Below, one piece after another: positions 51,874 to 63,000 of a stretch of DNA of 64,000 nucleotides. Location of the stretch: contig JACTNA010000019.1 of NCBI GenBank assembly GCA_014584315.1, positions 104,793 through 168,792 of the forward strand. The letters run 5' to 3'. This DNA comes from Planctomycetota bacterium (GTDB taxonomy: Bacteria > Planctomycetota > Phycisphaerae > Phycisphaerales > UBA1924). Position 1 is the first letter of the stretch. The number at the start of each line of letters is the position of its first letter. Under the pieces are notes generated by a model. It ran no database searches. It had not been told where the DNA came from and saw only the letters and a program-made list of their open reading frames with translations. Made by a program: the position numbers and the translations under genes.

Positions 51874-52818
51874 ATGGGAACCCGCCTCACCCTGCGCGTC
51901 CCGGCCGACTACGTCCTCTCGCGGGACGTCTGCTCTTACGGCTACTTCCTCCTCGCCCCGAACCACTGGGACGCGGGCACGCGCACGCTCCGCCGCGCCC
52001 TCGACCTCTCCGCCGGCCCGACCGCCGTCGTCATCTCGCAGGGCGAAGCTGGCCGCGCCGGCGACCCGCTCCGCGTCGACGCGGATCGCACGCTCTCCCC
52101 CGCGGAGCGCGCCGATGCCCGTCGGCAGATCGCGCGCATGTTGCGTCTCGACGAGGACGAGTCGCACGTCGCCGCCTTCCACCGCCTCGATCGCCGCTGG
52201 AAACGCTCAGGCCGCGCCCGCCTCTTCCGCTCGCCCACCCTGTTCGAGGACGTCGTCAAAACCGTCACCAGTTGCAACGTCGCCTGGCCCAGCACCGTCA
52301 CCATGAACCGACGCCTCTGCGAGGTCCTCGGCCGCGGCGGCGCGTTCCCCACACCCGAACGCATGGCCCGCACGCGGCCCGGCACCCTCCGCGCCCGCTG
52401 CCGCGTCGGCTACCGCGACGTGCGGCTCGTTGAACTCGCCCGCCTCTTCGCCCGCGGCGAAATCGACGAGGCCTGGCTCGAAGACCCGGCCACCTCCGAC
52501 GACGACGCCTTCGACTTCCTCATCACCCTCCCCGGCATCGGCCCCTACGCCGCCGGCAACGTCATGCAACTCCTCGGCCGATACTCACGCCTCGCCCTCG
52601 ACACCGAGAGCGTCCGCCACGGCCGCGCCGTCCTCGGGTACGACGGCACCGACGCTCAGGTCCTGCGCCGCCTCAACGCCCACTACGAGCCGTTCGGCGA
52701 GCACAAGTTCCGCAGTTACTGGTTCGAACTCTGGCGCTTCTACGAGCGCAAGCGCGGCCCCGCCCACACCTGGCAACGCGAACTCGTCGAGAACACGTTC
52801 ACCGCGTCCAAACTCTGA
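51874..52818 (+). CDS. Helix-hairpin-helix DNA glycosylase (AlkA/OGG-like)
   Basis: 314 aa. The hairpin LPGIGPYAAGNVMQLLG (about residues 219-235) and catalytic aspartate D243 (RLALDTESV) identify an HhH-GPD glycosylase, which removes a damaged base. The N-terminal half matches the substrate-binding beta domain of 8-oxoguanine or 3-methyladenine glycosylases. It lacks the Fe-S cysteines of endonuclease III. Two bp after the amidotransferase gene, probably one transcript. Confidence 0.87.
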   Translation: MGTRLTLRVPADYVLSRDVCSYGYFLLAPNHWDAGTRTLRRALDLSAGPTAVVISQGEAGRAGDPLRVDADRTLSPAERADARRQIARMLRLDEDESHVAAFHRLDRRWKRSGRARLFRSPTLFEDVVKTVTSCNVAWPSTVTMNRRLCEVLGRGGAFPTPERMARTRPGTLRARCRVGYRDVRLVELARLFARGEIDEAWLEDPATSDDDAFDFLITLPGIGPYAAGNVMQLLGRYSRLALDTESVRHGRAVLGYDGTDAQVLRRLNAHYEPFGEHKFRSYWFELWRFYERKRGPAHTWQRELVENTFTASKL

Positions 52819-52825
52819 CCGCGCC

Positions 52826-54283
52826 TCACGCCAACAGGTCCGGCACCACGCGCCCGTGCACGTCGGTCAGCCGGAAGTCCCGCCCCTGGAACCGGAACGT
52901 CAGCCGCTCGTGGTCCAGCCCCAGCAGGTGCAGGATCGTCGCCTGCAGGTCGTGCACGTGCACCGGGTTCTCCGTCACGCGATACCCGAGGTCGTCCGTC
53001 GCCCCGTACACCAGCCCCGGACGGACGCCCCCCCCCGCCATCCACATCGTGAACGCGTGCGGATGGTGGTCCCGCCCGAGGAACTTCGACCCGTCCCGCT
53101 CCTCGTTCATGCACGTCCGACCGAACTCTCCCGACCACACCACCAGCGTGTCGTCCAGCATCCCGCGCCGCTTCAGGTCCGAGATCAACGCCGCGACCGG
53201 CCGGTCCGTCTGCCGGCACTTGAGCGGCAACTGCGTCACGATGTCGTCGTGCGGCCCGGTCCCGTGCGTGTCCCACCCCCAGTCGAACAACTGCACGAAC
53301 CGAACCCCGCGCTCGCACAGCCGACGCGCCAACAGGCAGTTGTTCGCGAACGAAGGCCCCCCCGGCTCCGCCCCGTACATCTCCAGCGTCTCGCGCGGCT
53401 CGCGCGAGATGTCCATCACCTCCGGCACCGACGCCTGCATCCGGAACGCCAACTCGTACTGCTCGATCCGCGTCAGCGTCTCCGGATCGCCCGCCGCCTC
53501 GTGCTGCGCACGGTTCAGGTCCGCCAGCGCATCCAGCGTCCGGCGCCGTGAGTCCCGCGACATCCCCGCCGGATCGTTCACGTACAGCACCGGATCCCCC
53601 GACGAACGGCACTGCACCCCCTGGTACACGCTCGGCAGGAACCCGCTCCCCCACACGCTCTTGCCCGCGCTCGGCGTGTTCCCGCCCGACACCAGCACCA
53701 CGAACGCCGGCAGGTCCCGCGTCTCGCTCCCAAGCCCGTACGCCACCCACGACCCCATCGACGGTCGCCCCAGGATCGGCGAACCCGTGTACAGGAACAA
53801 CTGCGCCGGCGCATGGTTGAACTGCTCCGTGTGCATCGAACGCACGAAGCACAACTCGTCCGTGATCCGCGACAGGTGCGGCAGCAACTCCGACACCCAC
53901 ATCCCGCCCTGCCCGTGCCGCGCGAAACGGTACGGCGTCCCCAACACCTTCGGGTGTCCCTTGATGAACGCGAACCGCTCGCCCGACAGCAACTCCGCCG
54001 GGCACGGCTTGCCGTCCAACTCGTTCAGGATCGGCTTGTAATCGAACAGGTCCTGCTGCGGCGGCGAGCCTGCCATGTGCAGGTAGATCACCCGCTTCGC
54101 ACGCGGCGCGAAGTGCGCCGGCCGAGGCCGCAACGGGTCCCCGGCCCGGACAGGCCCGGCCCGCAACTCATCGCCCATCAGCATCGCCAGCGCAACCGCA
54201 CCAAGCCCCGCGCCCGAGCGGCCCAGGAAGTGCCTCCGCGTCACCATCGAGCAGCGGGCGATGTCCGGCGCACGTTCGTTCAT
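52826..54283 (-). CDS. DUF1501 protein with twin-arginine signal (first)
   Basis: 485 aa. The TAT signal TRRHFLGRSGAGLGAVALAM is near the start; the sulfatase-like alkaline-phosphatase-superfamily domain contains MAGSPPQQDLFDYKP, LVSGGNTPSAGKSVWGSG and VRFVQLFDWGWDTHG, and ends [23 protein letters not shown]1501 proteins are exported folded and abundant in planctomycetes; their reaction is not known, but the fold suggests hydrolysis of a sulfate or phosphate ester. It starts 2 bp after the PSD1 gene on the same strand, which is their normal pairing. It is convergent with the glycosylase gene, 7 bp apart. Confidence 0.93.
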   Translation of the reverse strand: MNERAPDIARCSMVTRRHFLGRSGAGLGAVALAMLMGDELRAGPVRAGDPLRPRPAHFAPRAKRVIYLHMAGSPPQQDLFDYKPILNELDGKPCPAELLSGERFAFIKGHPKVLGTPYRFARHGQGGMWVSELLPHLSRITDELCFVRSMHTEQFNHAPAQLFLYTGSPILGRPSMGSWVAYGLGSETRDLPAFVVLVSGGNTPSAGKSVWGSGFLPSVYQGVQCRSSGDPVLYVNDPAGMSRDSRRRTLDALADLNRAQHEAAGDPETLTRIEQYELAFRMQASVPEVMDISREPRETLEMYGAEPGGPSFANNCLLARRLCERGVRFVQLFDWGWDTHGTGPHDDIVTQLPLKCRQTDRPVAALISDLKRRGMLDDTLVVWSGEFGRTCMNEERDGSKFLGRDHHPHAFTMWMAGGGVRPGLVYGATDDLGYRVTENPVHVHDLQATILHLLGLDHERLTFRFQGRDFRLTDVHGRVVPDLLA

Positions 54284-54285
54284 GC

Positions 54286-56832
54286 TCACGCTCTCGTCAG
54301 GAACTCGTCCAGATTCAGCAGCACGTTCGCCACCGCCGTCCACGCCGCGGCCTCCGCCGCGTCCACCCCATCCGGCAGCGGCCCCAACGGGTCAGTCGCC
54401 AACGCGACCGCGTCATCCGGCCGCGCCCGGTAGTGCGCCGACTCGCTCTCGAACAACGCGACCAGCCGCCCGACCTCCGCCTCCGTCGCCGCGCGCCCCA
54501 GGCACAGCCGCACCGCGTACGCCGCCCGCGACGCCGCGTCCGCCCCCCCCTCCGCCATCACCCGCCGCGCCAACGCCTGCGCCGCCTCGACCAGCGCCGG
54601 GTCGTTCAGCGTCGCCAGCGCCTGCAACGGCGTGTTCGTCCGGACCCGCCGCGGCACGCAGAACTCCCTGCTCGGCGCGTCGAACGTCGTCATCGCAGGG
54701 TGCGGGCTGGTCCGCCGCCAGAACGTGTACACCGCCCGCCGGTACCGATCCTCGCCGGCGCTCGTCTCCCACCGGTCCGCGTTGTACACGATCGACCACA
54801 CCCCCTCGGGCTGCGGCGGGAACACCGGCGGCCCGTACATCTTCCGCGACAGCAGCCCCGACACCGCCAGCGACCTGTCCCGGATCGTCTCCGCGTCCAG
54901 CCGGAACCGCGACCCCCGCCCCAGCAGCCGATTCCCCGGATCACGCTCCAGCGCTTCCGCCGTCGCGCGCGAGGACTGCCGGTACGTCGCGCTCGTCACG
55001 ATCGTCCGCATCAGCCGCTTCACGCTCCAACCCTCGCGCACGAACTCCGTCGCCAGCCAGTCCAGCAACTCGGGGTGCGACGGCAACGCGCCCTGCACGC
55101 CGAAATCCTCGGGCGTCTCCACCAGCCCCGCGCCGAACACCTGCTCCCACGCCCGATTCACCGCGACGCGCGCCGTCAGCGGGTTCCGATCATCCGTCAG
55201 CCACCGCGCGAACCCGAGCCGGTCGAGCGGCGCGCCCTCCGGCCACGCATGGAACGCCGACGGCGCGCCCGCCTCCACCTCCTCCGCCGGCGAAAGAAAC
55301 GACCCCCGCTCCATCCGCCGCGTCGTCCGCCGGTCCTCCGCCGCCTGCTCGCGCATGACGGGCAACTGCGGCAGCGTCGCCTCCACCGCCGCCAGGTCCG
55401 CCCTCGCCCGCGCGATCCCCTCATCGAGGAACGCGAACAACTCCGTCCACTCGTCGAACGGCGACCACGGCCGGCCGGACTGTTGCGAAGCGCGACCGCC
55501 CGAATCGCCCGTCCCCACCCGCGCCAGCATCTCCGCAACGCGCTCCGGCAGCCGCTCCGCGTGCTCGACCGTCGCCCGCGCCCGCGCCAGGTCCGCCGCT
55601 CGCTCCGGCGTCGGGATCGGCAGCGTGGGCGCCTCGTCCATACGGTCCGCGTCCTGCGTCGTGTTGAAGACGGCGAACACACGGTAGTAGTCCGTGTGCG
55701 TGATCGGATCGTACTTGTGCGTGTGGCACTGCGCGCACGACATCGTCAGGCCCATGAACACCTGCATGGTCGTGTTCACCCGGTCCACCACCGCCGCCAC
55801 ACGGAACTCCTCGTCGTCCGTCCCGCCCTCGTCGTTCGTCATCGTGTTGCGGTGGAACGCCGTCGCGATCAGCGCTTCCCGCCCCCCGTCCGCGATCAGG
55901 TCCCCCGCCACCTGCTCCGCGATGAACCGGTCGTAGGGCATGTCGGCGTTGAACGCACGGATCACCCAGTCCCGCCACGGCCACATCGTCCGCCTGCGGT
56001 CCGCCTCGTACCCCTTCGTGTCCGCGTACCGCGCCTGGTCCAGCCACAGCCCCGCCATCCGCTCCCCGTACGCAGGCGACGCCAGCAGCCGATCAACCAC
56101 CCGCTCCCACGCGCCGGGCCGATCGTCCCCCACGAACGCATCCACCTCCTCCGGCGTCGGCGGCAGCCCCGTCAGGTCCAGCGACACACGACGGATCAGC
56201 GTCGCCCGATCCGCCTCCGGCGAAGGGCCAAGCCCCTCACGCTCCAGCCGCGCCAGCACGAACCGATCGATCTCGTTCCGAACCCACGCCTCATCACCCA
56301 CGGGCGGCGGCTCCGCCCGGCGCGGCGGCACAAACGACCAGTGCGGCTCGTACCGCGCGCCCGCCTCGACCCACCGACGGAGCGTCTCCACCTCCCGGGC
56401 CGTGAGCGGCGCGCCCGCGTCCGGCGGCGGCATCCGCTCCTCCGCATCCCCGCTCGCCACGCGCCGCAGCATCTCGCTCCCGTCCGGCTCGCCCGGCGCG
56501 ACCGCGCGCCCCCCGTGCCGAAGCGGCCCCGTCGCCCCCTCGAACGTGTCCAGCCGAAGCCCGCCCTCGCGCGCCGCCTCGTCCGGCCCGTGGCACTTGA
56601 AGCACCGGTTCGCGAGAATCGGCCGGACATCCCGCGTGAACGACACGCCAGACGGATCAGGCTCCTCCCCACCCCGAAACACGACCGCCCGCACTGGCGG
56701 CGACGCGCCCGAGCCGCCGACGAGCAGCGCGAGCGCCGGCACGCACACAACCAACGCGGCCGCGAGCGCCACGCCCGCACCACCGGACCGAACGACCTCG
56801 AACGTCGCGGATGTGCTCAACCGCCGAGGCAT
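54286..56832 (-). CDS. PSD1 / planctomycete cytochrome c domain protein (first)
   Basis: 848 aa. After a membrane helix or signal ([20 protein letters not shown]) comes the planctomycete cytochrome C motif [19 protein letters not shown] (haem site CFKCH), DUF1549 (about residues 165-370, [20 protein letters not shown]) and DUF1553 (about 500-790, [20 protein letters not shown]). These proteins pair with DUF1501 proteins; a c-type haem and the proposed role in breaking down complex sulfated polysaccharides are inferences. Overlaps the upstream cytochrome gene by 16 bp. Confidence 0.93.
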   Translation of the reverse strand: MPRRLSTSATFEVVRSGGAGVALAAALVVCVPALALLVGGSGASPPVRAVVFRGGEEPDPSGVSFTRDVRPILANRCFKCHGPDEAAREGGLRLDTFEGATGPLRHGGRAVAPGEPDGSEMLRRVASGDAEERMPPPDAGAPLTAREVETLRRWVEAGARYEPHWSFVPPRRAEPPPVGDEAWVRNEIDRFVLARLEREGLGPSPEADRATLIRRVSLDLTGLPPTPEEVDAFVGDDRPGAWERVVDRLLASPAYGERMAGLWLDQARYADTKGYEADRRRTMWPWRDWVIRAFNADMPYDRFIAEQVAGDLIADGGREALIATAFHRNTMTNDEGGTDDEEFRVAAVVDRVNTTMQVFMGLTMSCAQCHTHKYDPITHTDYYRVFAVFNTTQDADRMDEAPTLPIPTPERAADLARARATVEHAERLPERVAEMLARVGTGDSGGRASQQSGRPWSPFDEWTELFAFLDEGIARARADLAAVEATLPQLPVMREQAAEDRRTTRRMERGSFLSPAEEVEAGAPSAFHAWPEGAPLDRLGFARWLTDDRNPLTARVAVNRAWEQVFGAGLVETPEDFGVQGALPSHPELLDWLATEFVREGWSVKRLMRTIVTSATYRQSSRATAEALERDPGNRLLGRGSRFRLDAETIRDRSLAVSGLLSRKMYGPPVFPPQPEGVWSIVYNADRWETSAGEDRYRRAVYTFWRRTSPHPAMTTFDAPSREFCVPRRVRTNTPLQALATLNDPALVEAAQALARRVMAEGGADAASRAAYAVRLCLGRAATEAEVGRLVALFESESAHYRARPDDAVALATDPLGPLPDGVDAAEAAAWTAVANVLLNLDEFLTRA

Positions 56833-58388
56833 GACTCGCACACCTTCCCTTCCGCCCGCGCCGCGACGCAGCACGGGTGATCGCACTCGCGCCCGGCCGC
56901 CGTCGCCGCGGCGCAGCACCCCGGCACGCGCACGACCTCCGCCGGCGCCTCGCCCGACGGCTCAGCCTCGACCGCCGCCACCTCCGCGCCCAGCACCACC
57001 TCGACCGTCGGGTTTGCCGCCGCGAACCCCCGCGCCCCCTCCGGCGTCACCCGCGTGTCCCACAGGTACACCCGACGCAAGGCCGGGAACGTGCCCAGCC
57101 GCGCCAGACCCGCGTCCGTCACGCGCGTCCCATACAGGTTGAGCGTCTCGAGCCGGGGCAGCCGCGCCAGACGCTCCAACGCCCCGTCGCCGACCCCCGT
57201 GCGCTGCAACTGGAGCCGACCGAGCCGTGTGAACCCCGCAAGGCGTGCCATGCCCTCATCCGTCACCGATGCGCCCGCCAGGTTCAGCCATACCAGCGAC
57301 CCCTCCAGCCCCCGCAGCAGCGCAAGGTCGTCGTCCGTCGACCCCCTGCCCACCTGCGCGAAACTCACCTCGACCTCGGCCGAATCCGCCGCGATGCGCG
57401 CCGCGTGCGCGCCGCGCTCACGCAGCCGCGCCAACGCCGCGTCCATCGCCGCCATCTCCGCTGCGCCGGCCGGCGGCGCCGCCCCCGGTGCGCGCACGGT
57501 CGGCTCGGTCGGCACGCCCACCCCCGGCCAGTGCGCCCCCTCCTCGATCCACAGCCGGATCAGCGCGATCTCCTCCGCCGACAGCGGCTCGCGCTCCTTC
57601 GGCATGAACTCCTCGTCGCTCGGCGCGAGCGTGATGCGCCGCATCAACTCGCTCCCCTCCGGATCGCCCGGACGCACCACCCACCGCGATTCGTCCGGCC
57701 CGAACACACGCTCCCGCACGTCCAGCCTCAGCCGACCCCGCGCCCGCGTCGGCCCGTGGCACTCCACGCACCGCGCCTCGAAGATGGGCCGGATCCGCGA
57801 CGCAAAGTCCACCGTCACCCCGGGCGGCAGCGGCCCGTCGACCAGCGCCTCCGCGCCGCCTGCTTCACGCTGGAAGATCTCCGTCAGGTACGTCGGCCCG
57901 TACACAAGCGACGCCCCGAAGTGCCCCGTCACCCCCACCAGCAACGCGCCCACCAGCAGCACGAATCGGTACGCCCGCGCGAACAGACCCACGCGCGTCG
58001 CCGATGCCGCGAGCGCGGCCACCAACGCGACCGCCGCGACCCCGGCCGTGGCCACGCCCGTCCACCGATGAATCTCGATCGTCTCCGCCGCCGACGCCCC
58101 GTGCGGCTCCATCGCCGCGTTGATCCACCCGAACCACGCCGCCGCCGCCGCGCTCACCGCCCCGATCAGCAGACACGCCACCGCCGCCCGCACCGGCGGC
58201 CGCGACGCCGCGTCCCGCGCCACGTCCGGCGACTGCTCGTCCGGATCGCGCGGGTCTGACGCGCCACGCCACACCCCGCGCCACGACGCCGCCGCCATCT
58301 CGATCAGCAGCGCGCTGATCAGCAGCGCGATCGGAAAGTGAACCACCAGCGGGTGCAGCCGACCGAGAAATCGAAGCAACAGGTCCAT
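56817..58388 (-). CDS. Membrane c-type cytochrome with leucine-rich repeats and Cys-rich tail
   Basis: 523 aa. Three to four N-terminal membrane helices (MDLLLRFLGRLHPLVVHFPI, DUF2231-like) lead to a haem motif CVECHGPTRARGRLRL (about residues 210-215), then leucine-rich-repeat-like units (LVWLNLAGASVTDEGMARL, LETLNLYGTRVTDAGLARL, LRRVYLWDTRVTPEGARGF). The last 40 residues hold seven cysteines: CCAAATAAGRECDHPCC and VCESC. It lies between the two PSD1/DUF1501 pairs and belongs to the same operon. Confidence 0.85.
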   Translation of the reverse strand: MDLLLRFLGRLHPLVVHFPIALLISALLIEMAAASWRGVWRGASDPRDPDEQSPDVARDAASRPPVRAAVACLLIGAVSAAAAAWFGWINAAMEPHGASAAETIEIHRWTGVATAGVAAVALVAALAASATRVGLFARAYRFVLLVGALLVGVTGHFGASLVYGPTYLTEIFQREAGGAEALVDGPLPPGVTVDFASRIRPIFEARCVECHGPTRARGRLRLDVRERVFGPDESRWVVRPGDPEGSELMRRITLAPSDEEFMPKEREPLSAEEIALIRLWIEEGAHWPGVGVPTEPTVRAPGAAPPAGAAEMAAMDAALARLRERGAHAARIAADSAEVEVSFAQVGRGSTDDDLALLRGLEGSLVWLNLAGASVTDEGMARLAGFTRLGRLQLQRTGVGDGALERLARLPRLETLNLYGTRVTDAGLARLGTFPALRRVYLWDTRVTPEGARGFAAANPTVEVVLGAEVAAVEAEPSGEAPAEVVRVPGCCAAATAAGRECDHPCCVAARAEGKVCESCLGG

Positions 58389-58510
58389 AATCGCTCTTCG
58401 ATCGAGGAAACCGGAATCAGAATCGACGGGCTTGGTCGTGCGAGCCGAGGCGCGATCGAGTGCGCTTCCCTTCGCGCTGCTTCGCGTCCGTCGCGTTCAT
58501 GCTCCGCCGG

Positions 58511-59962
58511 TCACGCCAGCAGATCCTTCACCACGTGCCCGTGCACGTCCGTCAGCCGGAAGTCCCGCCCCTGGTACTTGAACGTCAGCCGCTCGTGGTC
58601 GATCCCCAGCAGGTGCAGGATCGTCGCGTTCAGGTCGTGGATGTGGACGGGGTTCTCGACGATGTTGTACCCGAAGTCGTCCGTCGCCCCGTACGAGAAT
58701 CCCGGCTTCAGCCCCGCCCCCGCCATCCACACCGTGAAGCACCGCCCGTGGTGGTCGCGCCCGTAGTTGTCCGCCGACAGCGGCCCCTGGCAGTAGACCG
58801 TCCGCCCGAACTCCCCGCCCCAGACGACGAGCGTGTCGTCCAGCATCCCGCGCTGCTTCAGGTCATTCACCAGCGCGGCCGCCGGCTGATCCACCACCCG
58901 CGACACCGCCCGGATGTCGTTCGGCAGGTTCCCGTGGTGGTCCCAGTCGCGGTGGAACAACTGCACGAACCGAACCCCGCGCTCGCACAGCCGACGCGCC
59001 AGCAGGCAGTTCGCCGCGAACGTCCCCGGCGTGCGCGAATCCGGGCCGTACAACTCGAATGTCGATGCCGGTTCATCCGCCAGGTCCGCCAGTTCCGGCA
59101 CCGACTCCTGCATCGAGTACGCCATCTCGTACTGCTGGATGCGCGCGTTGATCTCCGGGTCACCGAACGCCTCGTGCGCGATCGAGTTCAGCCTGCTCGC
59201 CGCCTCGATCATCCGCCGACGACGATCCCGGTCGATCCCCGGCGGGTCGGACAGGTAGAGCACCGGGTCGCCCGCACCGCGGAACTTCACCCCCTGGTGC
59301 GCCGCCGGCAGGAATCCCGCCCCCCACAGCCGATCGAACAACGCCTGCGTCGGCCTCGGCACGCTGTTCGAGATCATCACCACGAACGCGGGCAACACCG
59401 ACGTCTCGCTCCCCAACCCGTACGACAGCCACGCGCCCATGCTCGGCCGGCCCGGCTGCTGCGCACCCGTCTGGATGTACGTGATCGCCGGGTCGTGGTT
59501 GATCGCCTCCGTGTTCACCGAGTGCACGAACGTCAGGTCGTCCACGATCGACGCCGTGTGCGGCAGCAACTCCGATACCCACGCCCCGCAGCGACCGTGC
59601 TGCCGGAAATCGAACAGCGACGCCGCGATCGGAAGCCGGTCCTGCCCGCTCGTCATCCCCGTGATCCGCTGGCCCATCCGCACCGAGTCCGGCAGGTCCG
59701 TGTCGTGCATCTCCCGCAGCCGCGGCTTGGGCTGGAACAAGTCCAGGTGCGACGGCCCGCCCGACATGAACATGGAAATCACACGCTTCGCCCGCGGCGC
59801 GAAGTGCGGCGAGCGGAGCAGCCCGGCGCCGGGGTCCCCCGTCGCCGCGAACAGCCGCGGGTTCAGCAGCGAAGCCAGCGCGGCCGTACCGATGCCCGTC
59901 GCCATGCGCCCCAGCAACTGCCGACGCGTCATCAACAACCGATACTCACGCGCGGGGTCCAT
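58511..59962 (-). CDS. DUF1501 protein with twin-arginine signal (second)
   Basis: 483 aa, a close paralogue of the first DUF1501 protein, with the TAT motif [20 protein letters not shown]. Shared features include [49 protein letters not shown] and the ending [20 protein letters not shown]. It pairs with the PSD1 gene just upstream, 45 bp away. Confidence 0.92.
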   Translation of the reverse strand: MDPAREYRLLMTRRQLLGRMATGIGTAALASLLNPRLFAATGDPGAGLLRSPHFAPRAKRVISMFMSGGPSHLDLFQPKPRLREMHDTDLPDSVRMGQRITGMTSGQDRLPIAASLFDFRQHGRCGAWVSELLPHTASIVDDLTFVHSVNTEAINHDPAITYIQTGAQQPGRPSMGAWLSYGLGSETSVLPAFVVMISNSVPRPTQALFDRLWGAGFLPAAHQGVKFRGAGDPVLYLSDPPGIDRDRRRRMIEAASRLNSIAHEAFGDPEINARIQQYEMAYSMQESVPELADLADEPASTFELYGPDSRTPGTFAANCLLARRLCERGVRFVQLFHRDWDHHGNLPNDIRAVSRVVDQPAAALVNDLKQRGMLDDTLVVWGGEFGRTVYCQGPLSADNYGRDHHGRCFTVWMAGAGLKPGFSYGATDDFGYNIVENPVHIHDLNATILHLLGIDHERLTFKYQGRDFRLTDVHGHVVKDLLA

Positions 59963-60007
59963 CGCCGGGCCTTTCTCAGCAGAGGAACGCGACCTCCGCG
60001 TTCTCCC

Positions 60008-63000
60008 TCAGTTCTTCGTCACGAACTCGTCCAGGTTCATCACCGTCGTACACACCATCGTCCACGCCGCGTGCTCGGCCGCATCAAGCATGGTGTCGCG
60101 CGCCGACGCGCCCACGCCGAGCAGCGCCTCCGCCGACGCCGGATCGGCCCGGAACGAGCCGACCTCCTCGCGCAGCACGCCGAGCAGAATCGCCGACTCC
60201 GCCGCTGTCGGCGCGCGACCGAGCGTCCGGGCGAAGACAAACCCGAGCCGGCCCGCCTCATCCCCATCCGCCCGCATCGCCCGCTCCGCCAGCGACCGCG
60301 CCGCCTCCACGTACGTCGGGTCGTTCATCAGGTTCAGCGCCTGCAGCGGCGTGTTCGTCCGCCCGCGCCGCACCACGCACGTCTCGAAGTTCGGCGCGTC
60401 GAACACCGCCATCGCCGGGTGCGGCGCGGTGCGCTTCCGATACGAGTACATGCTCCGCCGATACAGGTCCTCGCCCGTGCTCTGCACGTAGACCTGCCCC
60501 TTGAACTCCTGCCCGAACGGGTCGTACGCCACGTCCTTCCACACGTCCGCAGGCTGGTACGGAAACACCCCCGGCCCGCCGATCCGCTCCACCAGCAGCC
60601 CCGACGCCGCCAACGCCGTGTCGCGCACCGCCTCGGCCCCCAACCTGAACCGCGGCCCGCGCGACAGCAGCCGGTTCTCCGCGTCCGCCTCCAGCCGATC
60701 CGCCGCCGCCCGCGACGACTGCCGATACACCGACGACACCAGGATCAACCGCATCAGCCCCTTCACGTCCCACCCCGACTCCACGAACTCCACCGCCAGC
60801 CAGTCCAGCAACTCCGGGTGCGACGGCCACTCGCTCTGCGCCCCGAAATCCTCGCTCGTCCGAACCAGCCCCGCCCCGAACAGCATCTGCCACACCCGGT
60901 TCACGAACACCCGCGCCGTCAGCGGGTTCTCCGGCCCCACCAGCCACTCCGCCAGCGCCAGCCGATCCGCCGCCGCCCCGTCCGGCAGTCGCCCCAGAAA
61001 CTCCGGCACGCCCGGCGTCAGCGCGTCCCCCACCGGATGCTCGTAGTGCCCCCGCGCGAGCACCCGCGTCTCACGCGGCGTCTCCATCTCCTGCATCACC
61101 ATCACCGTCGGGATCGCCGCGAGCAGCGCCCGCTCCTCCGCCCGCATGTCCTCCAGCGTCGCCTTCATCGCCAGCCACTCGGGCGACCCCGTCGCCCGGA
61201 AGTGGTCCCGAAGCAACGCGCGCTGCGCATCCGACCGCTCCCCCTCCGCCTTTTCCGCCGCCAGCAGCACCGGCAACGGGACCGCGCCCACATCCTGCTC
61301 CCGCGGGTCGAAATAGAACGCGTACCCCCCCGCGTAGTTCACGACCTTCAGCAGCACCTCGTTCTCGCCCTCGCGCAGCGGCAGGTCCACGAAGTCCTGG
61401 TCCGCCGCGACGCTCCGCGCCGCCGGGCTCGCGTGCACCTGCTCCCCGTTCAGCCACACCTTGATCGCGTCATCCGACCCGAGCGACACCCGCAACCGCC
61501 GCTGCGTCGGAGCGACGATCGTCCGGCGCAGGTACATCGCCGCGTTCATCCCCGACAGTTCGTGGATCGCGCCGTCCGCAAACTCCGGGCGCTCGACCCA
61601 TTCGACGCCCTCGCCCGCTTCAGGCCCGAACGCCGTTTCGTACGCCGCCGGCCCCGTGTCCGCCGCGTACGGCCCCGCCGCCGACCACGCCCCCATCGCC
61701 GCCGGCCTCACCGCCGCCGCGTACCGCTCATCCCCCGACACCGCCAGCCGGAACCGCCCGATCGCGTGCTGCGTGAACTGCGACTCGAACCGCAGCCGCA
61801 CGCGCACCCGCGTGCCGCCCTCGAACCCCACCGGCTCCGACAGCACGAACTCCGCCGTCCGATCCTCGCGCCGTTCGTACCCCGTCACCGCCCATCCGGT
61901 CGCCGCATCCCCGTCGATCGCGTTCCGCACCGGGAACGTCGCCTGCTCGTGGTCCGCCCGCGCTCTGGTGATCGCCACCGCCTCGAACGCGCCCCCGCTC
62001 ACGGGCGCGGCCTCCACCTCAAACCCCGTCAGCACGAAGTTCGCGTTGTACGCCCGCCCCGCCCCCTCGTGCGGCAGCGACTCGTGCGTCAACGCATCCA
62101 GCCGCACCGCCGCCACGCGCCCCGCCCCCACCACCGCCTCGACCTCGTACACGTCCACATCCGGGTTCACGCCCGACGCCAGCACCGAGCCGTCCTCCAG
62201 CACACCCAGCGTCGATCCACCCGACGACTCCGCCCGCTCCGGCGTCAGCCGCCGCCACCGACCCGCCAACTCACCCGCCAGCGACCGCTCCCACTCGGCC
62301 TGCGCCGCGTCCACCTCCGGCAGCGGACCCTCGACCCGCGCCGCCTGCCGCTCGATGCTCGCACGCACCGTCGCCAGCGCGGCCTCTTGCCCCGGGTCCG
62401 GTGCCATGATCGTCGGCGCGGCGTTCCCCTCGCGCCCGTCGATGCCCTGCTCCGCCACCGTGTTGAAGAATGCGTAGAACCGGTAGAAGTCCCGCTGCGT
62501 GATCGGGTCGTACTTGTGGTCGTGGCACTGGGCGCACGCCATCGTCAGCCCCAGCCACACCGTCGCCGTCGTGTTCACCCGGTCCACCACGTACTCGTTC
62601 AGGTACTCCTCCGCGATCGCCCCCCCCTCGAAGTTGATCATGTGGTTCCGGTTGAACCCGCTCGCGATCCGCTGCTCCGTCGTCGCCCCCGGCAGCAGGT
62701 CCCCAGCGATCTGCTCCACCGTGAACCGGTCGAACGGCACGTTCCGGTTGAACGCCCCGATCACCCACTCCCGCCAACGCCACATGTGCCGCTCGTTGTC
62801 GATGTGGTACCCGTTGCTGTCCGCGTACCGCGCCCCGTCCAGCCACTCCAGCGCCATCCGCTCACCGTACCGCGGCGACGCCAGCAGCCGATCCACCACC
62901 CGCTCCCACGCGTCCGAGCGGTCGTCCGCCACGAACGCCTCGACCTCCTCCGGCGTCGGCGGCAAACCCGTCACGTCCAGCGACGCACGCCGGATCAGCG

